Shown: positions 9,258-17,667, counted from the stretch's first letter. The stretch: DNA of 64,000 nucleotides from Clostridium pasteurianum BC1 (GCF_000389635.1 NC_021182.1:4133925-4197924), one strand, 5' to 3'. The notes: generated by a model not told the origin, from the sequence alone. Translations and numbers: made by a program.

Positions 9258-9336
9258 TATTTCTACCTACCTTTAAAATTAAAAATTCTATTTATATGCC
9301 ATTTGCAACTGGTAATTTCAAAACATATAAACAGAT

Positions 9337-9384
9337 TTCTAAGCATCAGGTGGGGTTTTTGTTTATGACCTCTGATACTTAGAA
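9337..9384. repeat. Hairpin remnant shared with the 50.2 kb element
   Basis: TTCTAAGCATCAGG and CTCTGATACTTAGAA form a long hairpin in the gap between the sensor kinase and the DUF2953 gene. GATACTTAGAACTCT recurs at 50205-50219 next to another palindromic repeat, and the arm order resembles terminal hairpins of IS200/IS605-type elements. It could also end kinase transcription. Confidence 0.45.
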
Positions 9385-9443
9385 CTCTTTAGCCTAACGG
9401 TGCAGTTTCAGAATATCTTTACATTTAACATTTATACTAAAAT

Positions 9444-11288
9444 CTAGGAATATATATCCGAAAACTCAATATTAATTCTTTCCGTATCCGTTTCATAGAA
9501 AGCCTTATTTTCAGCATTTTTTTCCACATGCTTCACTGGCAAATTTATGATAAAACTACTCCCCAGTCCAACTTGACTTTCAATAGCAATTGTACCTCCA
9601 TGCAGTTCTACAAAGGATTTTACCAGACAAAGACCAAGCCCCGTTCCCTCTCTATTTCTACTCAAGGTTTTATCAACTTGTCCAAATCTTTCAAAGATTA
9701 AATTCTTCTTATCTTCTGGTATGCCTATACCCGTATCTTTAACAATTATAGAAACCGTTTCTCCCTTATCTATTACATTAACTAGTATTTGCCCCCCAGA
9801 GTTTGTAAATTTCACAGCATTTGATAGTAAATTTAACATAATTCTTTCAATTTTATCTCCATCTACTGCTGTTATCTTTTCTTCCACATTAGTATCAAAA
9901 ATAAGTTTGATACCTTTGTTTTCTACATAATCTGCTATAGACAAGGTTATATCCTCTATCATATTTATAATATTAGTATTTTCTAATTGAATTTTTAAAA
10001 AACCAGTATCTGATTTTGTTAAATCAAGTAAATTATTTATGAGCTTTAGTAATCTATAACTATTTGTTCTCATAATATCTACATAATCATTTCTCTTTTT
10101 TATATAATTGCAATCTCCATCCTTATTATATAATTTTATCATCTGCAATGCGGAAAATATGAGATTAAGTGGTGTTTTTAACTCATGAGATATATTTATA
10201 AAAAATTCTGTAATAGTTTTATTAGACTCTATTGATTCTTCCAATAACTTTGAGTTTCTTTCCACATCTTTTTGTAATTCTACTACTTCTTTTTCGGAAG
10301 TTATATTTCTTAAAATACTGAGAATAGTAGGCTTCCCTTCATATATAAAAAAAGAAGATGTGTTTTCAATAGCTATAATTTTATTACTAGAATTTAATAC
10401 TTTCTCTTCGAAAACTAATTTAGGCAATTTCTCTTTGTATATTCTGCAAAATTGATCCTTTAAATGTATCTTTTCTTCTTCAGGTAAAAAGGATAAAATG
10501 GATTTTCCTACAAGTTCTGAGTAACTTGAAAATCCCAATAGTTTGGCTGCACTTTCATTTACAAATATTAATTTATTATTACGATGTACCAAAATAGCTT
10601 CATAGGAATTTTCAATAAGCAAATTATAGCAGGATTTATTTTTTAATAAATTTTCCTCCATAAGTTTTCTCTGCTCATGATTTTTTTCTAATTTATTGTT
10701 TAAAAGCTTTAATTGCACATCCTTATTTTCAATTCTCTTATCTTCAATTTCCTTATAATGCCCTAAAGGCCAAGCTGTTAAAATAAAAACTCCAACTATA
10801 ATCAAATCATTTTGAAAATAATAGTTTATATCTCCACTAGGAACGTAAGTAAAATCTATTATTAAAATTATAGCCGAGGAAATAAAAGCTGTAAGCATGC
10901 CCATTCTCTTTCCAAGTTGAAGTGTTGATGAGATAATTACAAGCAAAAAAAGGCATTTAATTTGGTTGGAATAGGTATTTGTTGTTAGTATCAATGCTGT
11001 ATAAATTATAGTAAGCACAACATTTTCAATACTTCTTATTATAATAACATATTTAAATTTATATATGTTTGATGTTATATGTGAAAGTAACCACCATAAA
11101 AATATTGCTAAAAACATAAGTAATCCAGTAAAATTTATCTTTAAAAAGTTATTATAGGTATATCCAAATAAATTATTTTGATATACCTTCTCATATATAA
11201 TAATTACACAAAAAAATAATGATGCTAATTTTACAATAGAAATTATATCATTTATTCTTTTTTCACCATTTTGTTGAATTTGCTCCAT
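9444..11288 (-). CDS. Membrane PAS-domain sensor histidine kinase
   Basis: A 614-residue kinase with about five to six N-terminal transmembrane helices (20-175), a short coiled coil (185-215), a PAS domain (about 222-335, YNLLIENSYEAILVHRNNKLIFVNES), a HisKA domain with the phosphoacceptor H368 in FFINISHELKTPLN, and an HATPase domain with LLSNAVKFT, DTGIGIP and GTGLGLCLVK. I start it at the ATG at 11288; the frame stays open further upstream through agrD, but that part is not this gene. No response regulator is adjacent. It follows agrD on the same strand but is not the AgrC/HPK10 type, so its link to peptide sensing is only positional. Confidence 0.85.
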   Translation of the reverse strand: MEQIQQNGEKRINDIISIVKLASLFFCVIIIYEKVYQNNLFGYTYNNFLKINFTGLLMFLAIFLWWLLSHITSNIYKFKYVIIIRSIENVVLTIIYTALILTTNTYSNQIKCLFLLVIISSTLQLGKRMGMLTAFISSAIILIIDFTYVPSGDINYYFQNDLIIVGVFILTAWPLGHYKEIEDKRIENKDVQLKLLNNKLEKNHEQRKLMEENLLKNKSCYNLLIENSYEAILVHRNNKLIFVNESAAKLLGFSSYSELVGKSILSFLPEEEKIHLKDQFCRIYKEKLPKLVFEEKVLNSSNKIIAIENTSSFFIYEGKPTILSILRNITSEKEVVELQKDVERNSKLLEESIESNKTITEFFINISHELKTPLNLIFSALQMIKLYNKDGDCNYIKKRNDYVDIMRTNSYRLLKLINNLLDLTKSDTGFLKIQLENTNIINMIEDITLSIADYVENKGIKLIFDTNVEEKITAVDGDKIERIMLNLLSNAVKFTNSGGQILVNVIDKGETVSIIVKDTGIGIPEDKKNLIFERFGQVDKTLSRNREGTGLGLCLVKSFVELHGGTIAIESQVGLGSSFIINLPVKHVEKNAENKAFYETDTERINIEFSDIYS

Positions 11289-11314
11289 ATTATTCACACA
11301 CCTATTTTTAAAAT

Positions 11315-11352
11315 AAATAATATAAAGGATCATATGATCCTTTATATTATTT
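11315..11352. terminator. Perfect 38-bp palindrome between agrD and the kinase
   Basis: The sequence is perfectly self-complementary around 11333/11334, with CATATG at the centre, and it overlaps the agrD stop codon. It could attenuate transcription from agrBD into the kinase gene, or serve as a dimeric operator. The U-rich tail is only modest. Confidence 0.55.
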
Positions 11353-11484
11353 CTTTTGCAAGCATTTTGGTTCTTTTGGCTGATATAAAAAATTTGTACA
11401 TGCTGAAACAGAATTATTAAGAGCAACGGATTTAAAAAGAGAAACAGATAAATTTTTAACAACTTTTTTAATTTTGTCTTTCAT
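11347..11484 (-). CDS. agrD: AgrD-like autoinducer peptide precursor
   Basis: A 45-residue ORF starting at the ATG at 11484-11482 behind GGAG and immediately after the agrB reading frame. Residues 1-27 form a basic amphipathic leader (MKDKIKKVVKNLSVSLFKS..). Cys29 opens the likely five-residue ring CTNFL, and the C-terminal tail YQPKEPKCLQKK contains the QP.EP pattern of clostridial AgrD recognition tails. By analogy with the family, AgrB would cleave after the ring and the leucine carboxyl would join the cysteine thiol as a thiolactone. The ring sequence is read directly; processing is inference. A second cysteine (C41) lies in the tail. Confidence 0.85.
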   Translation of the reverse strand: MKDKIKKVVKNLSVSLFKSVALNNSVSACTNFLYQPKEPKCLQKK

Positions 11485-11490
11485 CCTTTT

Positions 11491-12143
11491 TCATCTCCTT
11501 ATAATATATTTTAAAATATCGTCGACTTTTCCCATAATAACATGTCCATTATTGGTGAGAGTAAAACATTGCCATAGTACACCAATAAAAATACATTGCG
11601 ATAATTGCAATAAAATACTATACTTAACAGCAATATATACTATTATTAATATATATGATATCAATGACATAAAAAATAAAATTAACATTGACTTTTTCTT
11701 TAATTGTTTTCTTAATTTTATACTAGATATAGGTTTAGCTGGACTATCTACAGGTGACAATTTTAATATAATGTAATAACAAAATATTAAAATAAATATA
11801 TCTAAAAAAGTATTATGTAAATTGGTAATGATATATAAATTTTACTTATAAATAATGAAATAATGATTGATATAAATGTACCAATAAATATACATCTACT
11901 TGGTGAATTTGAATGAACTCCTCCAGAGAATTTTCTCAATTCACTTGTTGCAAAATAGAATACTATGGACTGTAAAAGAACCTTAAATAGACTTCCAAAT
12001 ATAATTATAAATAATATCCCAAATATTTTTAAACTTAGAATTACTATACCATATTCTATTATTTCCTTTTCATCATTTTTTATATTAGAATTATCATAAA
12101 TAATTGAACTAATATTTTTAGTTAATCTTTCAATAAAAATCAT
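11491..12143 (-). pseudogene. agrB: AgrB peptide-processing protease, split by a -1 frameshift
   Basis: The first part (12143-11802) encodes 113 residues with the AgrB catalytic pair H77 and C84 in RKFSGGVHSNSPSRC. A TAG stop follows a run of six T (minus strand, 11809-11804). In the -1 frame the protein continues through further membrane segments and the typical AgrB tail SPVDSPAKPISSIKLRKQLKKK to a stop at 11491, giving about 218 residues in total, normal for AgrB. The break could be a true mutation, a sequencing error in the homopolymer, or programmed slippage. The start overlaps the upstream membrane protein gene by 4 nt (ATGA). Confidence 0.85.
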
Positions 12144-12598
12144 CTACCGAATCTCCTACTAATTTTATTTATAACTAAGTAAAATATTAAAACTAAAATC
12201 ATAAACATAATCAAAGAGGGGATGTTATATATAAATCTCCAATAAGCATTAGTAAAACCATAAATTTTAAATAATTTATCTATTGTAAGCATATTTATCC
12301 ATTCACAAAAATACATTAAAATTACAGAAACAAATATTGAAAAAATGCTTACATTCATAGATATTTTCATAACATACATACTTATCAAAATAAAAGCTAT
12401 CATACTAATTATAGTATTAACTCCATAGCTAATAGGCAATAATCTTATTAAATATGTTATAACAGCAAAGCTAACTGCTGCTTCAACAATTAAAATTTTA
12501 CGAATATTTTTATTATAGATTATATAGGCTAAAAGTACGCACAAAAAAGATTCGGGAATACCTCTGAAGAAAAACTCCAATGCTGATAATTTTAACAT
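12140..12598 (-). CDS. Small polytopic membrane protein, agr-linked paralog 1
   Basis: A 152-residue, very hydrophobic protein with five or six predicted membrane helices. It begins MLKLSALEFFFRGIPESF and contains YLIRLLPISYGVNT. The neighbour at 12825 is a clear paralog (EFFFRSIPECF, YLIRLLPIVFGVHT). The ATG at 12598 was chosen because GGAAGG lies nine bases upstream; an ATG directly touching GGAAGG was rejected, and the same spacing occurs in the paralog. The fold resembles the membrane half of AgrC-like sensors without a kinase domain, which is inference. Translational overlap with agrB suggests a role in signal export, sensing or immunity. Confidence 0.65.
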   Translation of the reverse strand: MLKLSALEFFFRGIPESFLCVLLAYIIYNKNIRKILIVEAAVSFAVITYLIRLLPISYGVNTIISMIAFILISMYVMKISMNVSIFSIFVSVILMYFCEWINMLTIDKLFKIYGFTNAYWRFIYNIPSLIMFMILVLIFYLVINKISRRFGR

Positions 12599-12617
12599 AT
12601 AGCACATCCTTCCAACA

Positions 12618-12640
12618 ATATCCTTAAAATAATTATACCA
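12618..12640 (-). promoter_or_regulatory. Extended -10 promoter before paralog 1
   Basis: TGGTATAAT on the minus strand is an extended -10 element (TGnTATAAT) about 35 bases upstream of the start codon. The same GTGGTATAAT(T/A)ATTTT string stands before the paralog near 13340, so the promoter was duplicated with the gene. Confidence 0.55.
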
Positions 12641-12824
12641 CGTTATAATAAAAAATAAAATATATGTCAAAAATATATTTATTAGTAAACTAATTGTTTT
12701 TTGTGGAAATCATTATACTATTTTCTGATATTTACTTTTTAACATTGTCAATTTCCTTAATTTTATACAAAAATTACATAAATTATAAGAATTCCATAGC
12801 TAAATATAGGTTTTATCGTAATTC

Positions 12825-13304
12825 TTAACATTTTTTTGTAAAGCATATTTGAGAGTGTTGTTTCTTAATTTTATCCATAAATATATAAAACATTGCAACT
12901 ATAAACATAAACATAGTTAAAGATGGAGTAGTATATATAAGCCTTAATCCCACATTGTCAAATTTATTTATTTTAAATATATATACCAATATAAAATTAT
13001 TTATAAACTCACAAATTATAATTGAAATCACAGATACAAGTATTGACGCAACACTGGTATTAATAGATATATTAAGAATATATACTCCTATAATTATAAA
13101 CGCTATACTACCCAGTACAGTATGTACACCAAATACAATTGGCAATAATCGTATTAAATATATTAAAATAGATAAAATAATTGTAGCTTCAGCTATTAAT
13201 TTTTTAGAAATAGTTTTATTACAAAATATATGTGCCATCATTACTATTAAAAAGCACTCTGGTATACTTCTAAAAAAAAATTCCAGGGGTGTTAATCTCA
13301 ACAT
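12825..13304 (-). CDS. Small polytopic membrane protein, agr-linked paralog 2
   Basis: A 159-residue hydrophobic protein with five or six membrane helices, paralogous along its length to the product at 12140-12598 (shared PLEFFFR.IPE, AEA, YLIRLLPI, GVHT and PSLTMFM stations). The C-terminus is basic and ends KKQHSQICFTKKC. The start at 13304 has GGAAGG nine bases upstream. It has its own extended -10 promoter and a 154-bp gap to the paralog, so it is probably a separate transcript. Function unknown; position ties it to the Agr system. Confidence 0.62.
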   Translation of the reverse strand: MLRLTPLEFFFRSIPECFLIVMMAHIFCNKTISKKLIAEATIILSILIYLIRLLPIVFGVHTVLGSIAFIIIGVYILNISINTSVASILVSVISIIICEFINNFILVYIFKINKFDNVGLRLIYTTPSLTMFMFIVAMFYIFMDKIKKQHSQICFTKKC

Positions 13305-13423
13305 ATAGAACATCCTTCCAACATTATTTTTTAAAATTATTATACCACTTTGTAAAAAAATATAATATATGTAAAAAATATATCTATAAAAGAAATTAAT
13401 TAGTTTTTTATCTGATAACTAGT

Positions 13424-13522
13424 CGCTGTAACACTCCATGGAGATAACAGCGGCATGTTCCTGGATAATTCATCTAAACTCAGTGGAAGTACAAATTCCC
13501 ACTGAGTAAGATTCATTGATAA
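13424..13522 (-). repeat. Dispersed palindromic repeat, copy B
   Basis: CGCTGTAACACTCCA and TGGAGATAACAGCG form an almost loop-free hairpin (13424-13453). GCATGTTCCTGGATAATTCA follows, then a second hairpin CTCAGTGG/CCCACTGAG and the tail AGTAAGATTCATTGATA. This is the best preserved copy. The tail string recurs alone at 17043-17059. It lies between the S-box-like leader and the small membrane-protein gene. Confidence 0.65.
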
Positions 13523-13523
13523 A

Positions 13524-13665
13524 TAAAAAACTCCTCTGATTGGTTTTATCCGATAAGAAGAGTCTACGTTCTATATGTTTCTTATCGATGCTAGCAGAGC
13601 CACCTTTCGTTTGTAGGTTGGCATAGGATCACCGAGCTAACTCTCTCCCCCAATTCTTGATAAAT
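13524..13665 (-). promoter_or_regulatory. S-box (SAM-I-like) riboswitch with terminator
   Basis: The minus-strand aptamer (13665-13581) has P1 arms TTTATC and GATAAG around ATCAAGA...GGGGGAGAGA..GCTC..TGA and GCCAACC...AAGGTGGCTC. These match the conserved S-box positions with some divergence. A terminator follows (ACTCTTCT/AGAGGAGT, then TTTTTT, 13563-13524). Its 5' part TTCTTATC can pair with the P1 3' arm, so the logic is a classic SAM-bound OFF switch. No methionine or SAM gene follows: repeat copy B and an unrelated membrane protein gene do. Confidence 0.72.
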
Positions 13666-13766
13666 TATACATTTCAATAAATAAATTATATAACAATATT
13701 CAATTTTTTCAAACAATTTTTTTAAATTTAAGTAAATTTTTTATCTTGTCTATTATATCAGCGTTA

Positions 13767-13816
13767 AATATGTGCTTAACATTAAAATTACATGCTATTA
13801 ATATCAAGCACATATT
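13767..13816 (-). terminator. Long inverted repeat downstream of ttcA
   Basis: AATATGTGCTT (13767-13777) and AAGCACATATT (13806-13816) are perfect 11-bp arms around a 28-base loop, 33 bases past the ttcA stop. The T tract is weak, so terminator function is uncertain. Confidence 0.4.
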
Positions 13817-13848
13817 TTACTTACAGACTAATTATTTTAAATGTACAT

Positions 13849-14715
13849 TTATTCTTCATCATAAATATCTAAAAAAGAATATTTTTCTCCATTCTTTTCC
13901 CAGCCTACAATAGAGTTTAAATTTACATTTTGTGCTGATTGAAATATGGATTTATCTACATCGTTAAAGTTCTTTTTTAATTCACTTATTAAATCCTTTA
14001 CTTCTTTTCTCTTACTTGAAGTTTTTTCTGCTGCTACTATACACCCGCAGTTCATAGTAGACAATCCATTGTTACGAACAAATTTCTTAATATCATTTTC
14101 CTCAATATAATATAGTGGCCTAATTAGCTCTAAGCCCTGAAAATTTTTTGATTTCAGCTTTGGCTTCATAGTTTTAAAATTGCCTGAATATAAAACATTT
14201 AACATAGTGGTTTCTATGACATCATTAAAATGATGTCCCAAAGCCAATTTATTACATCCAAGTTCCTTAGCCTTAGTATAAAGTGCTCCTCTACGCATTC
14301 TAGCACACATATAACAAGGATAGTCCTTAGCTATATTTTCTACTACTTCAAAAATGCCAGATTCAAAAAGATGCACTGGAATATTTAAATATTCACAATT
14401 ATTAAGCAGCAGTTCTCTGTTACTTTCATGAAAGCCTGGATCCATAGCAATAAATTCCAATTCAAAATTGATTTGAGGATGATATTTCAGCTGTTGAAAT
14501 AATTTTGCCATAAGAAGACTATCCTTACCTCCAGAGACAGCTACTGCAATTTTATCTCCCTCTTCTACCAGTTTAAAATCTTTAATTGCCCTGATGAATT
14601 TTGTCCATAAATATTTTCTATATTTTTTAACAATGCTGCGTTCTATATCCTGCAGCGGTTTTCTTTCGCATAATGGTATTAATAACTCGCAACCGCTTCC
14701 TCCAATACTACTCAT
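13849..14715 (-). CDS. ttcA: TtcA-family tRNA 2-thiolation protein
   Basis: A 288-residue PP-loop ATPase of the TtcA/TtuA group, which thiolates tRNA (TtcA makes 2-thiocytidine 32) using an iron-sulfur cluster. SGGKDS (61-66) is the PP-loop. CYMC (C133, C136) and C222-G-C224 supply cysteines for cluster binding, and GHHFNDVIETT (159-169) is the family's second signature. The start follows GAGGTG. It stands alone, with its own flanking spacers. The exact tRNA position modified in clostridia is not certain. Confidence 0.82.
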   Translation of the reverse strand: MSSIGGSGCELLIPLCERKPLQDIERSIVKKYRKYLWTKFIRAIKDFKLVEEGDKIAVAVSGGKDSLLMAKLFQQLKYHPQINFELEFIAMDPGFHESNRELLLNNCEYLNIPVHLFESGIFEVVENIAKDYPCYMCARMRRGALYTKAKELGCNKLALGHHFNDVIETTMLNVLYSGNFKTMKPKLKSKNFQGLELIRPLYYIEENDIKKFVRNNGLSTMNCGCIVAAEKTSSKRKEVKDLISELKKNFNDVDKSIFQSAQNVNLNSIVGWEKNGEKYSFLDIYDEE

Positions 14716-15061
14716 TTTTACACCTCATTTTATTTAATTAATCTATAGTTTTTTATTAAAGTATTGGCAAAATGCATAACAATTTAAAGCCATTTTAAAT
14801 TCTGCTATGCCCTCTTTCAAAATAATTTAACTTTCATATACAAAGTAATCCAACAAATCACCAATAGAACTAATAATACCTATTTTAAGTATTATTAAAA
14901 TATTTTTCAACATTATTTTTAAAATGTATACTATGATTAAACCACAAAAAGCTGTAGATTAATTTGCACTATACCATTTATAGTAGTTTCAATGTGAAAT
15001 CTTCAGGATTATAGTATATATCTTTTATTAAATATACTTTTTGTGAGATAATCATGCTATA
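14716..15061. other. AT-rich intergenic spacer, nothing recognised
   Basis: The 346 bases between ade and ttcA show no RNA motif, repeat family member or credible small ORF. It presumably holds the ttcA promoter and the end of the ade transcript. Confidence 0.5.
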
Positions 15062-16771
15062 TTAAATAAATTTAAATTGTGTTACATCGAAAAGTCCCTT
15101 GTCTGTAATTCTAATCTCCGGTATAACAGGCAGTGCTAAAAAAGATAACGTGATAAAGGGGTCTATATTCTTATTAATTCCAAGCTTTAATGCTTCCTCA
15201 ATCATTTTACTTAGGGTCTTTTCCACATATTCTGCATTTTTATCACTCATTAGACCAGCTATGGGAAGTGGTAATGTTCCTTTAACCTCTCCCCTACTTA
15301 CAACAGTATAGCCACCATTTACCTTTTTAATCTCTTCAACAGCTGTTATCATGTCATCATCATTATCTCCGATTACAATTAAATTGTGAGAATCATGAGC
15401 CACAGTACTGGCAATGGCTCCATTTCTGATATTAAAATTACTCACTATGCCAAGTCCTATATTTTTTGTAGCCTTATGTCTTTCTATAACTGCTATTTTT
15501 GAAAAATTTTCATCAGCTATAAAAGCTCCATTTTCTACTGTCACTTTTTTATTTTCTTTCTTAGTAATCAATTCATTGTCCTTAATTTTTATTACTGTAG
15601 CTACATTGCTGACAAGTTTTATTTTTAAATCCTCATCACTTATATCTCGTACTCTCACAGTATTGAGTACATTGTTATCATCTATGCTTAAGTGAATTTT
15701 GGTGCAAATTTTCTTATGTTCATAAATCATCTTTCCACGATAGAGCACTTTATCTATATTGAAATCCTCTAAACTGTTTAATATTAAAATATCTGCAGAA
15801 TATCCTGGTGCTACAGCTCCCAATCTTTTTAATTTATAACACTGGGCGGCATTTATGGTGGCCATACATATGGCATCAATTTGGCTCACTCCATATTTTA
15901 TTGCCTTTTTTATATTATAACTTATATGTCCATTTTGCCTTATATCCTCTAAATGTTTATCATCTGTGCAGAAAACACATCTATCAAATCCCATATGATT
16001 TTTAATAAGACCTTCAACCAGATTCTTCAGATTTCTGGCTGCCGAACCTTCTCTTATTTGCACATACATTCCAAGCCTTATGCGTTCCAGTGCCTCTTCT
16101 ATGGTGGAGCATTCATGATCAGTCATAATTCCAGCGGTTTTATAAGCATTTAGTGCATCTCCTGTAAGATTTGGTGAATGTCCATCAATAATCTTATTAT
16201 CGAACAAATCAATCTTTTTTAACATTTTTTCATTGCCGCTTGTCACTGCTGGATAATCCATAACTTCTCCAAGTCCTAGTATTTTATCATTTGATAGAAA
16301 TGGTTCAATAAGTTCTGCCGTTAAATCGGCTCCATTATTTTCAAAGGATGTACTAGGTACACTGGAAGGCATCATATAATAAACATTTAATGGTAATTCT
16401 TTTGATTGATTGAGCATAAAATTTATCCCGTTAATTCCACAAACATTAGCTATTTCATGTGGATCTGCTATAAGTGTTGTAGTTCCATGTGGTATTATTG
16501 TTCTAGCAAATTCCGGTGGAGTGACCATGGTAGACTCTATATGCATATGACTATCTATAAGTCCCGGGCAGACATATTTTCCATTAACATCTATTTCCCG
16601 AGTCCCAGAATAATCACCTATTCCAACAATTTGATCCTTACAAATTGCTATATCTCCCTTTATTATTTCCTTTGTAAATACATTAACTATATTTGCATTT
16701 TTAATAACTAAATCCGATTTTTCTCTTTTCATGGCCATATTTATTCTCTGTCTTTTTAATTCTACACTCAT
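15062..16771 (-). CDS. ade: Adenine deaminase
   Basis: A 569-residue amidohydrolase-superfamily enzyme converting adenine to hypoxanthine plus ammonia for purine salvage. The metal-binding strand PGLIDSHMHIEST starts near residue 72. A second zone DPHEIANVCG and a third CTDDKH carry further metal or substrate ligands, and the C-terminal Ade domain includes STVAHDSHNLIVIG. Length is normal for bacterial Ade. The start follows AAGGAG with seven-base spacing. It is divergent from the preQ1-controlled queT gene; no purine riboswitch was seen upstream. Confidence 0.93.
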   Translation of the reverse strand: MSVELKRQRINMAMKREKSDLVIKNANIVNVFTKEIIKGDIAICKDQIVGIGDYSGTREIDVNGKYVCPGLIDSHMHIESTMVTPPEFARTIIPHGTTTLIADPHEIANVCGINGINFMLNQSKELPLNVYYMMPSSVPSTSFENNGADLTAELIEPFLSNDKILGLGEVMDYPAVTSGNEKMLKKIDLFDNKIIDGHSPNLTGDALNAYKTAGIMTDHECSTIEEALERIRLGMYVQIREGSAARNLKNLVEGLIKNHMGFDRCVFCTDDKHLEDIRQNGHISYNIKKAIKYGVSQIDAICMATINAAQCYKLKRLGAVAPGYSADILILNSLEDFNIDKVLYRGKMIYEHKKICTKIHLSIDDNNVLNTVRVRDISDEDLKIKLVSNVATVIKIKDNELITKKENKKVTVENGAFIADENFSKIAVIERHKATKNIGLGIVSNFNIRNGAIASTVAHDSHNLIVIGDNDDDMITAVEEIKKVNGGYTVVSRGEVKGTLPLPIAGLMSDKNAEYVEKTLSKMIEEALKLGINKNIDPFITLSFLALPVIPEIRITDKGLFDVTQFKFI

Positions 16772-16900
16772 TTCATTACTCCTTGTATAATTGTCTATAT
16801 TATTGCTTTAAGGCAAAATCATATATTATTTTAGATTTATTTGAATATGCCTTATATAAAAATCTATTGAAACTTCTTTACTAACCTGATACAATTTTCA

Positions 16901-16942
16901 GTGACAGTTCGAAAGCCTCCTGTCATTAAACAAAACTACGGC
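16901..16942 (+). promoter_or_regulatory. preQ1-I riboswitch
   Basis: TGACAG and CTGTCA form the P1 stem around the loop TTCGAAAGCCTC, and the A-rich 3' tail TTAAACAAAACTACGG makes the second pseudoknot arm. This matches known preQ1-I aptamers closely. It precedes a terminator and queT, so ligand should reduce expression of the transporter. Confidence 0.88.
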
Positions 16943-16972
16943 ATTGAAATCTAGAATAACTTAGATGGATAA

Positions 16973-16996
16973 GCTGTCTTTTAGACAGCCTTTTTT
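16973..16996 (+). terminator. Terminator of the preQ1 expression platform
   Basis: GCTGTC-TTTTA-GACAGC followed by TTTTTT, 31 bases after the aptamer. CTGTC of the aptamer's P1 3' arm could compete for the GACAG arm, giving the switch. Confidence 0.85.
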
Positions 16997-17116
16997 GTTA
17001 TAATTTTAATATGTCTATAACCAAAATGTTTTATTTAAATTAAGTAAGATTCATTGATATTATAATGCTGTAACTTTTGAATTTAAGAGGCTTACTAAAA
17101 AAATTTGGAGGTTACT

Positions 17117-17602
17117 ATGAAAATTTTCTTTCAGACAAAAAATTTAGTGAGAACAGCTATGGTTGCAGCCCTATATGGTGCATTAACCTGGGCACTTTCT
17201 TCTTTAAGCTATGGTCCCATTCAATTTAGATTAACAGAAATTATGGTTTTATTAGCTTTTATAGACTCTGCCTACATACCAGGTCTCGTTCTTGGATGTA
17301 TTATTGCAAACATATTCAGTCCAATGGGCTTTGTAGATATGGCTTTTGGAAGTTTCGCCACACTTATAGCTGTTTTTTTAATAAGCAAAACCAAAAATCT
17401 ATTCCTAGCAACATTATACCCTACTATTGCCAATGGTATAATAATAGCTATTGAGTTATATTTTATATTGAAATTACCTTTTTTGCTAAGCTTTGGCGAA
17501 GTGGCACTAGGAGAATTTATAGTTGTAACTTGCTTAGGTTATCCAATTTTTAAAGCTATATTAAAAAATAAAAAATTAGTGACTTTACTAAAATTCAATT
17601 AA
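17117..17602 (+). CDS. queT: QueT-family queuosine-precursor transporter
   Basis: A 161-residue membrane protein with five or six helices, the substrate-specific S component of an energy-coupling-factor importer for preQ1/queuine precursors. Family features are the RTAMVAALYGALTW start and the IQFRLTEIMVLLAF and GLVLGCIIANIFSPMGFVD segments. GGAGG lies five bases before the ATG at 17117; an in-frame TTG at 17105 overlaps this site and was rejected. The upstream preQ1 riboswitch independently supports the substrate. The ECF A and T subunits are not in the window. Confidence 0.9.
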   Translation: MKIFFQTKNLVRTAMVAALYGALTWALSSLSYGPIQFRLTEIMVLLAFIDSAYIPGLVLGCIIANIFSPMGFVDMAFGSFATLIAVFLISKTKNLFLATLYPTIANGIIIAIELYFILKLPFLLSFGEVALGEFIVVTCLGYPIFKAILKNKKLVTLLKFN

Positions 17603-17625
17603 AATATATTAATTTGTAATTACAT

Positions 17626-17667
17626 GCTGCTGTTATCTCACACTAAAGATTGGAGTATTACAGCAGC
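17626..17667 (+). repeat. Dispersed palindromic repeat, copy C (inverted orientation)
   Basis: GCTGCTGTTATCTC...GGAGTATTACAGCAGC is the reverse complement of the first hairpin of copies A and B, placed 24 bases after queT. It may double as a weak transcript end. Confidence 0.55.

Noticed and set aside
11289-11462. Extended N-terminus of the sensor kinase reading back through agrD
   Set aside because: The frame is open only by chance, overlaps the agrD gene and the 38-bp palindrome, and lacks a ribosome site; the kinase is better started at 11288.
12607-12670. Longer start for small membrane protein paralog 1
   Set aside because: The upstream codons lie over the promoter, and the GGAAGG spacing supports 12598, as in the paralog.
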